From assembly GCA_013697785.1 (NCBI GenBank), contig JACCWE010000083.1, positions 1-45,592 of the forward strand: 45,592 nucleotides of DNA, read 5' to 3'. Source of the DNA: Gemmatimonadaceae bacterium (GTDB lineage Bacteria > Gemmatimonadota > Gemmatimonadetes > Gemmatimonadales > Gemmatimonadaceae). The first letter of the stretch is position 1. The number at the start of each line of letters is the position of its first letter. Positions 16,694 through 25,226 of the stretch are shown here, in pieces. The notes beneath the pieces are model-generated. The model was not told the DNA's origin and did no database searches. It was given only the letters and a program-made list of their open reading frames with translations. The position numbers and the translations under genes are program-made.

Positions 16694-18307
16694 CTATCGC
16701 TGGAACGATGCCAGCGTCGCGCCCATCGCGTCGATGGTCGACTTCGCATTCCAGCGGTCGACGCCGTTGTAGATGAAGGCGAAGGCGAGCATCTCGCCGT
16801 TTTTCGCGGTGACGTAGCCGCCGAGCGAAATGACGCTGTTCGTCGTCCCCGTTTTGGCGTGGAGATTTCCCTGCGCAGGCGTGGCGCGCATGCGATGGCG
16901 GAGGAGCTCCGACTGTCCGGCGATCGGCAGCGAGGTGTGGAACGCGTCCTTCCAGGGCGCCTTGTTCGCATACGAGAGCAGCTGCACGAGTGCGCGCGGA
17001 GTGATCTTGTCGAGCACGGAGAGTCCGCTGCCGTCGGCGGCGAACACCGCGCCCGGTGCGGCGCCGACCTTCGTCGTCATGAAGCTCTGCAGCAGCTTGT
17101 TCGCGCTCTCGACCGAGCCCACCGAGTTCGGTGACGCGTTGCGCCCCGCATCACGGAAGAGCAGCTCGGCGTAGTGGTTGATGCTCTCGCCGTTCATCAC
17201 GTCGAGCATCTGTCCGATCGACGGCGAGTTGAGTCCCGTCACCTTCACCGCGCTCGAAGGCGTCGCGGCGAACGCAGTCGTACCGTCGATCGTGACACCG
17301 CGCGCCTGTAGCGCGCGGCGGAACGCGCCGGCGCAGAAGGCCGTCGGATCTTCGACGACGAGCTGGTAGCCTCGCTCGCCGGCTTTCGCGCCGATCGTTC
17401 CCGACACCTGAATCACGCCTGCGGCCGTCGTGTGCGCGCTGATGCGCGCGCCGTTGCCGGCAACGGTACGCACGGTCGAGGCGACGGGAAGCGTCGTCGC
17501 CGGATCGAGCGTCACCGTCGCGCCGGTTTTGCCGCTCCCCGGCTTCACGCGCACGATCACGAGATTCTCGTTCAGCGAAAGCGCGGAGATGCGTGCCGCG
17601 TAGCCGGACTGCAGGTATCGCGTTTGCCATCCCTCGGGGATGCGCTGCGTGTCGAAGGCACTCGCGTCTGCGATCAGCGTGCCGGTGACTCGCTTCACGC
17701 CGGCGTTGGAGACGAGTTGGGCGAGCGCATCCATCGCGCCGCCGTTGCCTGTGATGAAGCGCTTCGACAGCGCGGGATCGCCATCGCCGCGAATGATGAG
17801 ATTGCCGCGCAGCGTGCCGTCGGCGCCGAGTGTGCCGTCGCGGAGGACGTCGGTGCTGAACTGGTGTGCGGCGCCGAACTGGTCGAGGGCGAGGGCCGTC
17901 GTAAACAGCTTCATGTTCGACGCGGGCTGCAGCGGCTCGTCGGGATTGACCGTGTAGAGCGTGTCGTTGCGCGAAAGCGAGAGCACGACGACGCCCCAGG
18001 TGCCGTTGCGGACGCGACTCATCATGAGCTGGTGCAGATCGCTGACGAGCTCGAGCTCACTGGCGGGCGACTCGAAATGAATCGCGGCGACCGCTCTCGT
18101 CTCGCGGCGGGCGCGCCGGCGGGGGCGGTGTTTGGTGTCGTCGGTGGGCTGGCGGAGCGAAGGCACGCTCAACGAGGCCGGTGCGGCAGCGACGCTTTCG
18201 GATGGCGTAGCGAGCACAGCAGTGAGCGGCAGCGCCAATAGGGCGCCGCGGAGTATTACTCTGATCGTGGTGGCGCGGAGAATTGATGACAAGTGCAACG
18301 CCGGCAT
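16694..18307 (-). CDS. dacB: D-alanyl-D-alanine carboxypeptidase/endopeptidase (PBP4/DacB type)
   Basis: 537 residues from the ATG at 18307; an in-frame ATG 16 codons earlier would add little. A signal peptide (residues 1-41, ending VAAAP) directs it to the periplasm. The SxxK nucleophile motif is Ser130-Asn-Met-Lys133, and the KTG motif is at about 485 (AKTGTTNS). The inserted domain typical of class C penicillin-binding proteins lies between about 165 and 340. The GSGLS segment continues VLDKITP where many relatives have an Asn, giving Asp at that place. It should trim or cleave peptidoglycan peptides. An Arg-rich patch (RPRRRARRETR, about 61-71) precedes the enzyme. A TATCCT sequence just 6 bases before the ATG could be a -10 box for a leaderless message. 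Confidence 0.9.
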   Translation of the reverse strand: MPALHLSSILRATTIRVILRGALLALPLTAVLATPSESVAAAPASLSVPSLRQPTDDTKHRPRRRARRETRAVAAIHFESPASELELVSDLHQLMMSRVRNGTWGVVVLSLSRNDTLYTVNPDEPLQPASNMKLFTTALALDQFGAAHQFSTDVLRDGTLGADGTLRGNLIIRGDGDPALSKRFITGNGGAMDALAQLVSNAGVKRVTGTLIADASAFDTQRIPEGWQTRYLQSGYAARISALSLNENLVIVRVKPGSGKTGATVTLDPATTLPVASTVRTVAGNGARISAHTTAAGVIQVSGTIGAKAGERGYQLVVEDPTAFCAGAFRRALQARGVTIDGTTAFAATPSSAVKVTGLNSPSIGQMLDVMNGESINHYAELLFRDAGRNASPNSVGSVESANKLLQSFMTTKVGAAPGAVFAADGSGLSVLDKITPRALVQLLSYANKAPWKDAFHTSLPIAGQSELLRHRMRATPAQGNLHAKTGTTNSVISLGGYVTAKNGEMLAFAFIYNGVDRWNAKSTIDAMGATLASFQR

Positions 18308-18446
18308 GATGTTAGGATAGCGAAAGCTAGTATGACCCGGGCGGTGGAAACTCATGCGTCAGCACGCGCACGTCAACCCTGTCACTACGAGCCGGAAGGC
18401 GGCTCCGTCACAAATTTGCGCGACGTAACCGGAGCCCTCCGTACCC

Positions 18447-19646
18447 TCAGACTTTGACGATGATTCCGCGCCGGTGCATGAGGTGCAGGCCGGCGTAGAA
18501 GACCGCGACGTAGAGGATCGCGAAAAGGAGGCTCGAGTCGCGCGAATCGGAGAAGAGCGGGGCTAGCGCCGATTCGTAAAACGCGCTCTGGATCGACACC
18601 AGGACGCCGTTTCGCGGCACCTTCACCAGCGTGTAGATGAAGCGGGAGAGCACACCCGACGCCACGAAGGCCACGATGGGGTTCATCCCGAACGGAATGA
18701 ACGGCTTCGTCCACGCGCGCCACCCTCGCACGTCGACGAGCCACGCGCAGGTCGCGATCGCGACGCATGCCATTCCGGCCGTGAAGAGCACGTAGGAGCT
18801 CGTCCAGAGATTCTTTCCGATCGGAAACGACCATGCCCAGACGAGCCCCGCGACCATCCCGAGCGAGCCAACGGCGAACAGGGTCGCGAGCCGCTCCTGG
18901 AGCGCGCGCGGCTCGGAGATCCAGCGGCCCGCGAGCACGCCGAGCATCGTCGTGCCGACTGCGGGAATCGTCGAGAGAATCCCTTCGGGATCCCAGATGC
19001 CGCCGCCGCCGATCCACATGTGATTGGGTCCGATGACCGTTCGATCGACCCACGCGGCCAGTGATCCGCCGGGGTCGCTCAGCAGGAGCGCGCCCATTCC
19101 GTGCCCCGGCACCGGGATCAGCGTGAGCGCGAGCCAGTAGCCAACGAGCAGCAGCGCGACGATCCGGAGCTGATGCTTCACGTTCGCGCGGCGAGTGAGC
19201 AGCGCGCCGAACAGATAGCACACCCCGATCCGTTGCAGCACCCCGGTCACGCGCCAGTGCGAGATGTCGAGTGGCACGGTGGTGGAGTCGAAGACCGCGC
19301 CGCCCGGGAGATGCAGAAAGAGCTGATGATACGGAAAGCCGGTCATCAGCAGCCCGACGCCCACGATCGTGAGCGCTCGCCGGGCCGTTTGTCGCATGAT
19401 GGCACCGTCGCTCTCACCGCGCGCACGGCGCGACTCGCGCGAGAGGTAAGTGGTGACGCCGACGATGAAGAGAAAAAAAGGGAAGATGAGATCGGTGGGC
19501 GTCCAGCCGAACCACGGCGCGTGCTCGAGCGGCTCGTAGATCGAAGCCCAGCTCCCCGGATTGTTCACGAGGAGCATACCGGCGACGGTGATCCCCCGAA
19601 ACACGTCGAGCGACAGAAGTCGCTCGCGAGTGTGAGGCACTGTCAC
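18447..19646 (-). CDS. HGSNAT-like (DUF5009/DUF1624) membrane acyltransferase-family protein
   Basis: 399 residues with ten or eleven hydrophobic helices, located in the inner membrane. The start [23 protein letters not shown] and the following [19 protein letters not shown] are the signature of the heparan-alpha-glucosaminide N-acetyltransferase-like group (here cited as the parts [16 protein letters not shown] and [13 protein letters not shown]). The [19 protein letters not shown] block and the late [13 protein letters not shown] block also match. Members move an acetyl group from cytosolic acetyl-CoA to a sugar on the other side of the membrane; the acceptor here is unknown. It begins with GTG 10 bases after the stop of oxidase subunit IV, so it looks like the last gene of the oxidase operon. 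Confidence 0.83.
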   Translation of the reverse strand: MTVPHTRERLLSLDVFRGITVAGMLLVNNPGSWASIYEPLEHAPWFGWTPTDLIFPFFLFIVGVTTYLSRESRRARGESDGAIMRQTARRALTIVGVGLLMTGFPYHQLFLHLPGGAVFDSTTVPLDISHWRVTGVLQRIGVCYLFGALLTRRANVKHQLRIVALLLVGYWLALTLIPVPGHGMGALLLSDPGGSLAAWVDRTVIGPNHMWIGGGGIWDPEGILSTIPAVGTTMLGVLAGRWISEPRALQERLATLFAVGSLGMVAGLVWAWSFPIGKNLWTSSYVLFTAGMACVAIATCAWLVDVRGWRAWTKPFIPFGMNPIVAFVASGVLSRFIYTLVKVPRNGVLVSIQSAFYESALAPLFSDSRDSSLLFAILYVAVFYAGLHLMHRRGIIVKV

Positions 19647-19656
19647 CGGAGCGACA

Positions 19657-20013
19657 TCAGAATTGGATCTTGATGTGGTTGAAGAGAAAGAGGAGACCGA
19701 CGATGATGAACGAGGCTATCAGGAGCGGCCCGATGAAGAGCGCGCGGAAGAGCTTCGCGTCGTACTTCAGGTGCATGTAGAACATCACGACGATCGCAAA
19801 CTTGATCGCCGAGAGCGCGAGCAGCGTGGGGACGAACAGCCTCGTCGCGGTGAACGACGGGAGGTAGTAAATCCACACTTCGAGCGCGGTGATGAGCGTC
19901 AGGATCAGCGCGACCCACTTGTACGTGCCCCAGTCCGGGTGCGTGTGCTCGTGCGCGGCAGCGTCGCCATGTGCGTCGTGCGACACGCTCGAGTGCGAAT
20001 GATCGGCGGCCAT
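19657..20013 (-). CDS. ctaF: Cytochrome c oxidase subunit IV (caa3-type, small membrane subunit)
   Basis: 118 residues with three transmembrane helices at about 32-52, 60-80 and 89-112 and a His-rich N-terminus (MAADHSHSSVSHDAHGDAAAH). The pattern YKWVALILTLITALEVWIYY then LSAIKFAIVVMFYMHLKYD (KF-x-x-V-x-x-YMHLK) is characteristic of the bacterial subunit IV of cytochrome aa3/caa3 and bo3 oxidases. It helps assemble and stabilise subunits I and III and has no redox centre. It starts 14 bases after subunit III and belongs to the same operon. The N-terminal histidines may bind metal, but this is speculation. Confidence 0.92.
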   Translation of the reverse strand: MAADHSHSSVSHDAHGDAAAHEHTHPDWGTYKWVALILTLITALEVWIYYLPSFTATRLFVPTLLALSAIKFAIVVMFYMHLKYDAKLFRALFIGPLLIASFIIVGLLFLFNHIKIQF

Positions 20014-20027
20014 CTAGTGTCCCCGGT

Positions 20028-20678
20028 TTACTTGATGAGGTAGACGAGCGTGAAGATCGCGATCCAGACGACATCAACGAAGTGCCAGTACAAGGCGCAC
20101 ACGTCGACGTTGATCGCCTCGTCCGGCGTCAGCCCGCGCTTGATGTCGATGAACAGGAGCGTCAGCAGCCAGATCACACCGGCGGTCACGTGTGCGCCGT
20201 GGAAGCCGGTGAGAATGAAAAACGACGACCCGAACAGATTGGTGTGGATCGTCAGCCCCTCGTGCACGAACGACGTGAACTCGTACGCCTGGAAGCCGAG
20301 GAATGTCGCGCCGAGCAAGGCCGTGGATGCGAGCCAGATCTTCGACGACTTGCGATCGCCACGCACGACGGCCGAATGCGCGAGCACCATCGCCAGCGAG
20401 GACATGAGGAGCACGAAGGTCGAGACCGACGTGATCGGGATGTTCAGGATCGCCTTGAAAACCTGGTGCGTCGACGGATCGGTCCACGCTTCGTGCGGGA
20501 ACGGCCCGACGAGCGAGCGTCCCTTGTAGATCAGGTACGTCGAGATCAGCGACGCGAAAAAGAAACACTCGGAGCCGATGAAGGCCCAGATGGCGATCTT
20601 CGTATTGTTGAGCCCCGTGCTGGTGGCCGGGTGCGCACCAGCGTGCGGGTCGTGTGATTCGATAGCGGCGGTAGCCAA
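20028..20678 (-). CDS. ctaE: Cytochrome c oxidase subunit III
   Basis: 216 residues, five transmembrane helices, of the short bacterial subunit III type that lacks the first two helices of the long forms. Visible family features are KIAIWAFIGSECFFFASLISTYL (cited as KIAIWAFIGSECFFF), GATFLGFQAYEFTSFVHEGL (GxxFLxxQxxEF), FHGAHVTAGVIWLL (the GxHxxHVxxG-type helix) and the closing YWHFVDVVWIAIFTLVYL. Subunit III carries no metal but stabilises proton uptake by subunit I. It lies 44 bases after subunit I. The His-rich N-terminal segment AAIESHDPHAGAHPATS is a local variation. Confidence 0.95.
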   Translation of the reverse strand: MATAAIESHDPHAGAHPATSTGLNNTKIAIWAFIGSECFFFASLISTYLIYKGRSLVGPFPHEAWTDPSTHQVFKAILNIPITSVSTFVLLMSSLAMVLAHSAVVRGDRKSSKIWLASTALLGATFLGFQAYEFTSFVHEGLTIHTNLFGSSFFILTGFHGAHVTAGVIWLLTLLFIDIKRGLTPDEAINVDVCALYWHFVDVVWIAIFTLVYLIK

Positions 20679-20722
20679 AGCGATCTCCGAAAGCGTCAGG
20701 GCTGCGACAGTGGGATGCGGAG

Positions 20723-22681
20723 CTAGTGGTGCTCGGGCTCGAGCGGCGTCAGAAGCCAGCTGTACAGCGACAGCATGAAGCAGATCGCTGCGAGGAACAT
20801 GATCGGGAGATTCTTGTGCATGATGAGGCCGATGAACACGCTGCCGAGTGACAGCGCCGCCAAGAGCGGGCGGATCGTCGGCGTTGGCATCACGATGCCC
20901 AGCTGCTTCGCGGAGCTAGTGACCGGCTGCGGGGACGCCGCGTTTCCGGTCGTATCAGAAGGCGCGGGGAGGGTACCCGTTTTCTGTCCGGCCACCTCGA
21001 CATCGATCTTCGTCTCGGCCGCAGAGCCGTGCGGCACCTCGGCCGTTAGCCGCGGCGACTTGCGGTCCCACAGCGGATAGCGCGACGTGACGTTGGGAAT
21101 CGTGGCGAAGTTGTAATCCGGCGGCGGCGACGGGATCATCCACTCGAGCGTCGCTCCACCCCACGGATCGTTGCCCGCAACCTTCCCCGTCTTCATGCTC
21201 CTGAACCAGTTGTAGACGAAGAAGCAGGTTCCGATGACGATCAGAATCGCGCCGTAGCTCGCGAGATGATTGTCCTGCTCCCACCCCTGTCCCGCGTCGT
21301 AGGTCGAGATGCGCCGCGGCATGCCGTGGAGCCCGAGGAAGTGCATCGGGAAGAAGGTCAGGTTCATGCCGATCGCGGTCAGCCAGAAGTGCCAGCTGCC
21401 GGCCTTCTCGCCCATCAGGCGGCCGGTGATCTTCGGATAGAAGAAGTACAGGCCGGCGAAGAGCCCCATCATAGAGCCGCCGAAGAGCACGTAATGGAAG
21501 TGCGCGACGATGAAGTAGCTGTCGGTCTGCTGCAGATCCGACGGGGGCGACGCGTGCATGACGCCGGAGATGCCGCCGATCGTGAAGAGCGCAACGAGGC
21601 CGATGGCGAACTTCATGGCGGTGGTAAAACGGAGCGAGCCGCCCCACATCGTGCCCAGCCAGTTGAAGATCTTCACCCCTGTCGGAATCGCGATTAGCAT
21701 AGTGGTGATACTGAAGAACGAATCGGCGATCGGGCCCATGCCCACGGCGAACATGTGGTGCGCCCACACGCCGAAGCCGAGGAAGGCGATGAGGATGCCG
21801 GAATAGATCATCACCGGGTATCCGAAGAGCGGCTTGCGCGAGAATACCGGGATCACTTCGGAGACGAGACCGAAGGCCGGCAGGATGAGGATGTAGACCT
21901 CGGGGTGTCCGAAGAGCCAGAAAAGGTGTTGCCAGAGCAGCGGATCCGCGCCGGCCGAGACTTCGTAGAAGTTGGTGCCGAAGAAGCGGTCGAGCATGAG
22001 GAAGGTCAGCGCGACCGTGATGATCGGGAACGCCAGGACGATCAGGAACTGCGTGATGAACGCCATCCACGTAAAGACCGGCATGCGCATGAAGTGCATG
22101 CCTGGCGCGCGCATGTTGATGATGGTCGTAATGAAGTTGAAGCCGGCCGCGAGGGACGAGATGCCGAGGATCTGAAGGCCGATTACCCAGAAGTCGATGT
22201 TGAGACCGGGCGAGTACGGGCGGGTGGTGAGCGGCGCATAGCCGAACCAGCCGGCGTTCGGGGCGGCGTGGAAGAACCACGACGCGTTAATGAACAGTCC
22301 GCCGAAGAGGAAGACCCAGTAGCTGAAGGCGTTGAGCCTCGGGAAGGCGACATCCCGCGCGCCGATCTGCAGCGGAATCAGAAAATTGAAGAAGGCGGCG
22401 GACAGCGGCATGATGACGAGGAAGATCATCGTCGTGCCGTGCATCGTGAACAGCTCGTTGTACGTCGTCGCCGAGACGAAGTGACCGTTCGGCCCATAGA
22501 GCTGAGTGCGGATCATCCCCGCTTCGAGTCCGCCGACCAGGAACCAGAAGAGCGAAGTGTAGAGGTAGAGCTGGCCGACGCGCTTATGGTCGGTGGTCGA
22601 GAGCCAGCTCCAGAGCCCGGACTCGTATTTGTGCGTTGTCGCCGTATATGGAGTAGGAGGCAGTGAAACCGTCGTGGCCAT
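20723..22681 (-). CDS. ctaD: Cytochrome c oxidase subunit I (A-type heme-copper oxidase, caa3)
   Basis: 652 residues, 12 core helices plus an extra pair at the C-terminus (about 595-645), as in caa3 enzymes. The heme a ligands are His81 (TMHGTTM) and His396, heme a3 is bound by His394 (AHFHYVL), and CuB by His259, His308 and His309 (WAHHMF). The His259-Tyr263 crosslink pair and the D-channel glutamate Glu261 (GHPEVY) are present, as are Asp110 (GARDVAFP) and Lys337 (IPTGVKIF). These define a proton-pumping A1-type oxidase. The ATG at 22681 has GGAG six to seven bases upstream; a longer start would be TTG. It lies 12 bases after subunit II in a four-gene oxidase operon. Confidence 0.97.
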   Translation of the reverse strand: MATTVSLPPTPYTATTHKYESGLWSWLSTTDHKRVGQLYLYTSLFWFLVGGLEAGMIRTQLYGPNGHFVSATTYNELFTMHGTTMIFLVIMPLSAAFFNFLIPLQIGARDVAFPRLNAFSYWVFLFGGLFINASWFFHAAPNAGWFGYAPLTTRPYSPGLNIDFWVIGLQILGISSLAAGFNFITTIINMRAPGMHFMRMPVFTWMAFITQFLIVLAFPIITVALTFLMLDRFFGTNFYEVSAGADPLLWQHLFWLFGHPEVYILILPAFGLVSEVIPVFSRKPLFGYPVMIYSGILIAFLGFGVWAHHMFAVGMGPIADSFFSITTMLIAIPTGVKIFNWLGTMWGGSLRFTTAMKFAIGLVALFTIGGISGVMHASPPSDLQQTDSYFIVAHFHYVLFGGSMMGLFAGLYFFYPKITGRLMGEKAGSWHFWLTAIGMNLTFFPMHFLGLHGMPRRISTYDAGQGWEQDNHLASYGAILIVIGTCFFVYNWFRSMKTGKVAGNDPWGGATLEWMIPSPPPDYNFATIPNVTSRYPLWDRKSPRLTAEVPHGSAAETKIDVEVAGQKTGTLPAPSDTTGNAASPQPVTSSAKQLGIVMPTPTIRPLLAALSLGSVFIGLIMHKNLPIMFLAAICFMLSLYSWLLTPLEPEHH

Positions 22682-22693
22682 GTCGATCTCCAA

Positions 22694-23980
22694 TTACTTC
22701 AGGGACGAGAGATACGCGGCGAGATCCGCGATCTGCTGGTCTGTATAAACCCCCGGGGTAGCGCCCTTTTCAGCCTTCCCGAACAGCGGCATCAGGCTGC
22801 CCGGCTTCATCGCCGGCGCATTCTTGATCCAGAGCTCGAGATGGTGGAGGTCGTTCGGGTAGATTCCGCCGGCGATCGTGGTGCGGCCGCCGACGTGCGT
22901 CAGATTCGGTCCGACGATCCCCTGCGCAGTGGGCACGCCGCGGATCGCGTGGCACGCGATGCAGGGTGCGGTGCGGAAGAGCGTCATGCCGCGCGTCGCG
23001 TCGCCCGTTGCCGATGCGTCGAAGGTCAGCGCCGCTGGCGTCGGCGTCTTCGGGATCACCCACTCGGGGAGCTTGTTGCGCGGAAACGTCGCCGACACGG
23101 TGTCCGACACGTTCATCACGGGCGTCGCAACGGGGGGAGGCGCGACCTCGCCCGCCGGGGTCGTCGTCCCGACGGCGGTCGCGATCTTCGTGACCGGCGG
23201 CGTTCCCTTGGCGCTGTCGGTGGCCGCACCGGGCGCGGGCGCCGGTGGTGCCGAGCCCACCGCGTTGGTCTTCTGGTGTGCCGCCCACGCGTCGAACTCC
23301 GCGGGCGCGACCGTGAAGACCTTGAAGCGCATGTTCGCGTGCGACGTCCCGCAGTACTCCGCACAGAAGCCGTTCCACGCGAACGCCGAATCCGGCGTGA
23401 ACCAGATGTAATTCGTGTGGTTCGAGATCAGATCGCGCTTTCCATCGAGCTGCGGAATCCAGAAGGAGTGCAGCACATCCTTCGTGGTGAGCGCAAAGTT
23501 CGCGGTGCGGCCAACGGGCAGATAGAGCTCGTTCGCCGTCGTGATGCCGTACTGCGGGTAGCGGAACTCCCACCACCACTGGTGCCCGATGACCTCGACC
23601 TGCAACGCACTCGGGGGCGCCTTCGCCTCCGTCTCGAAGATGGTCTTGATGGTCGGAACGGCGATGAAGGCGAGAATGATCGCGGGGACCAGCGTCCATC
23701 CGATCTCGAGCGTCGCATTTCCGTGGAACTGCTTCGCCTCGCGATTGCCATCCCGCTCGCGGAACTTCACGAGAATGAAGACGATGAGCGTCTCGACGAG
23801 CACGAAGACGATCGCGCCGAGGACGACGAGCTTTCGTGTGAGGCTATCGACTATGTGCCCGAACTGCGAATGGGCGCCGAAGATGCTGTTCGGCGTGAAG
23901 GAGGTGCAGGCCGAGAGCGATAAGACAAGTAGCAGCGCGAGTGCCGGCGTCAGCCAGCGCATGCGGAGATCACGGGTCAT
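22694..23980 (-). CDS. ctaC: Cytochrome c oxidase subunit II with fused cytochrome c (caa3 type)
   Basis: 428 residues. The signal ends at lipobox Cys25 (LSAC), so the protein is probably lipid-anchored, with two further membrane helices at 51-70 and 95-113. The CuA cupredoxin domain spans about 125-230 and has the ligands His171, Cys206, Cys210, His214 and Met217 (CAEYCGTSHANM) plus the aromatic WWWEF. A long Ala/Pro-rich linker (235-320) leads to a C-terminal cytochrome c domain with CIACH (Cys340, Cys343, His344) and axial Met397 (SLMPLF). The fusion means cytochrome c donates electrons within the same polypeptide, the caa3 arrangement. It is the first gene of the operon, after a good promoter. 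Confidence 0.96.
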   Translation of the reverse strand: MTRDLRMRWLTPALALLLVLSLSACTSFTPNSIFGAHSQFGHIVDSLTRKLVVLGAIVFVLVETLIVFILVKFRERDGNREAKQFHGNATLEIGWTLVPAIILAFIAVPTIKTIFETEAKAPPSALQVEVIGHQWWWEFRYPQYGITTANELYLPVGRTANFALTTKDVLHSFWIPQLDGKRDLISNHTNYIWFTPDSAFAWNGFCAEYCGTSHANMRFKVFTVAPAEFDAWAAHQKTNAVGSAPPAPAPGAATDSAKGTPPVTKIATAVGTTTPAGEVAPPPVATPVMNVSDTVSATFPRNKLPEWVIPKTPTPAALTFDASATGDATRGMTLFRTAPCIACHAIRGVPTAQGIVGPNLTHVGGRTTIAGGIYPNDLHHLELWIKNAPAMKPGSLMPLFGKAEKGATPGVYTDQQIADLAAYLSSLK

Positions 23981-24042
23981 CCCGAATCCTTGCTATGACA
24001 ATGGGCGGGCGCCAAAAGAGCGCACCTGATGAGCGACAAGTG

Positions 24043-24071
24043 AAAGTATGCCTGTTCGAGGCGCATTTCAA
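24043..24071 (-). promoter_or_regulatory. Sigma70-type promoter for the caa3 oxidase operon
   Basis: On the minus strand -35 TTGAAA (24071-24066), 17-base spacer, -10 TACTTT (24048-24043). This is close to the consensus TTGACA/TATAAT. It lies in the 114-base gap between nicotinate phosphoribosyltransferase and ctaC, giving a leader of about 55 bases before the ATG at 23980. It suggests the oxidase operon has its own start and does not depend on read-through. Confidence 0.7.
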
Positions 24072-24094
24072 GCAAAAAGCATGTCGGTACGAGG

Positions 24095-25159
24095 CTATTC
24101 CACGAGTTCGAGACGCGGATTCGGCAGAGCGCGGCGCCCCGCTTTGGACTGCGGCGCACCATTGAGCGAGACGATGTCAGCGGTGAAGTCGAAGCGTCCG
24201 GAGAAGAGCGACGAGCCGATGCCATAGGAGTCGACGGGCACGCCAGCCTCCTCGAATGCGCGGATCTTCTCGACCGTGAAGCCTCCGGACGCCATGATCT
24301 GAATAGCGGGGAAGCCGGCCCCATCGAGCGCGTGTCGCACGTTCCTCACGAGTTGCGGATTGACGCCCGTGGGGCGAAAGCTCCCCATCTGCGGAATGAT
24401 CGACATGTCGACCAGATTCTCCGAGGTGTCGAGGCGCACGGCCCAGAGGCGGCCGGCCATCGCGCGGGCGACCTCGAGAGCCGTGCGCACGCAATCGTTC
24501 TCATAATCAACCAACGTGATGATCTGCACCGACGGGTCGATGTACTCGGCGAACTTCTTCGTGGCGAGCACGGTGTCGCCGTCGTAGGCGGCAATGAGCG
24601 CGTGTGGGACGGTGCCGATTCCGGTCGAGCCCCACCAACTCGCCTGCGCATCCGTCGAGACGCCGATGGCGCCCGCGATGTGCGCGGCGTAGCCGTCGCC
24701 GGTCTGTACGAGCCAGTGATCGTGGCGGGCGGGAAAGAACATCACCGTCTTCGGATGCGCGGCGTCGACGACGGCGCGTGTATTGGTGCCGACGCGCGTG
24801 CGGCGCGCGAGAACGCCGAGGTAGAGCGTCTCGAGATGGGCGAACATCTCGTAGGGGCCCTCGATCGTCATCACCGTCTCCCAGGGCTCGATGCGCTCAC
24901 CATCATAGAGGGCGCGGACGGTGAGCGCGCTCCAGTCGTCGGAACAGAGTTTGAGAATGGCGATCGCCTCGTCCATCCCTCCCAAGTACGCCTGGGCCTT
25001 GCCGAAGACCTGCATCGTGACGCTGGCTTCGTGGCGATCGGCGAGGAGAATCTCGCGCGCGCGAACGAAGTATTTGTCGGAGTAATAGCCCTCTCGCATC
25101 CGCTCGACGGGGAGATGGAAGACGGTGGGATCGAGTCGGGTCCGGCGGGGAATGGCCAT
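24095..25159 (-). CDS. Nicotinate phosphoribosyltransferase (NAD salvage, short form)
   Basis: 354 residues. The N-terminal ERMREGYYSDKYFVRA segment and the PWETVMTIEGPY barrel entry are typical of the nicotinate/quinolinate phosphoribosyltransferase family. A TGDGYAAHIAGAIGVSTDAQ stretch and the STGIGTVPHALIAAY block (STxGxxPH) match the small, archaeal-like NAPRT subfamily, as do RLDTSENLVD and MASGGFTVEKI (the GG phosphate site). The enzyme joins nicotinate to PRPP, giving nicotinate mononucleotide. It is minus strand and divergent from the flippase-like gene by 67 bases. A nicotinamidase-like gene lies 4 kb away at 29101, so the two could form a salvage route, although not as one operon. 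Confidence 0.9.
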   Translation of the reverse strand: MAIPRRTRLDPTVFHLPVERMREGYYSDKYFVRAREILLADRHEASVTMQVFGKAQAYLGGMDEAIAILKLCSDDWSALTVRALYDGERIEPWETVMTIEGPYEMFAHLETLYLGVLARRTRVGTNTRAVVDAAHPKTVMFFPARHDHWLVQTGDGYAAHIAGAIGVSTDAQASWWGSTGIGTVPHALIAAYDGDTVLATKKFAEYIDPSVQIITLVDYENDCVRTALEVARAMAGRLWAVRLDTSENLVDMSIIPQMGSFRPTGVNPQLVRNVRHALDGAGFPAIQIMASGGFTVEKIRAFEEAGVPVDSYGIGSSLFSGRFDFTADIVSLNGAPQSKAGRRALPNPRLELVE

Positions 25160-25226
25160 CGGTCATGGAAGGTATCGGCCACGGCTCACTGGCGGCAACC
25201 GGCGTTGGAGAGGTATTGTCCGACGA

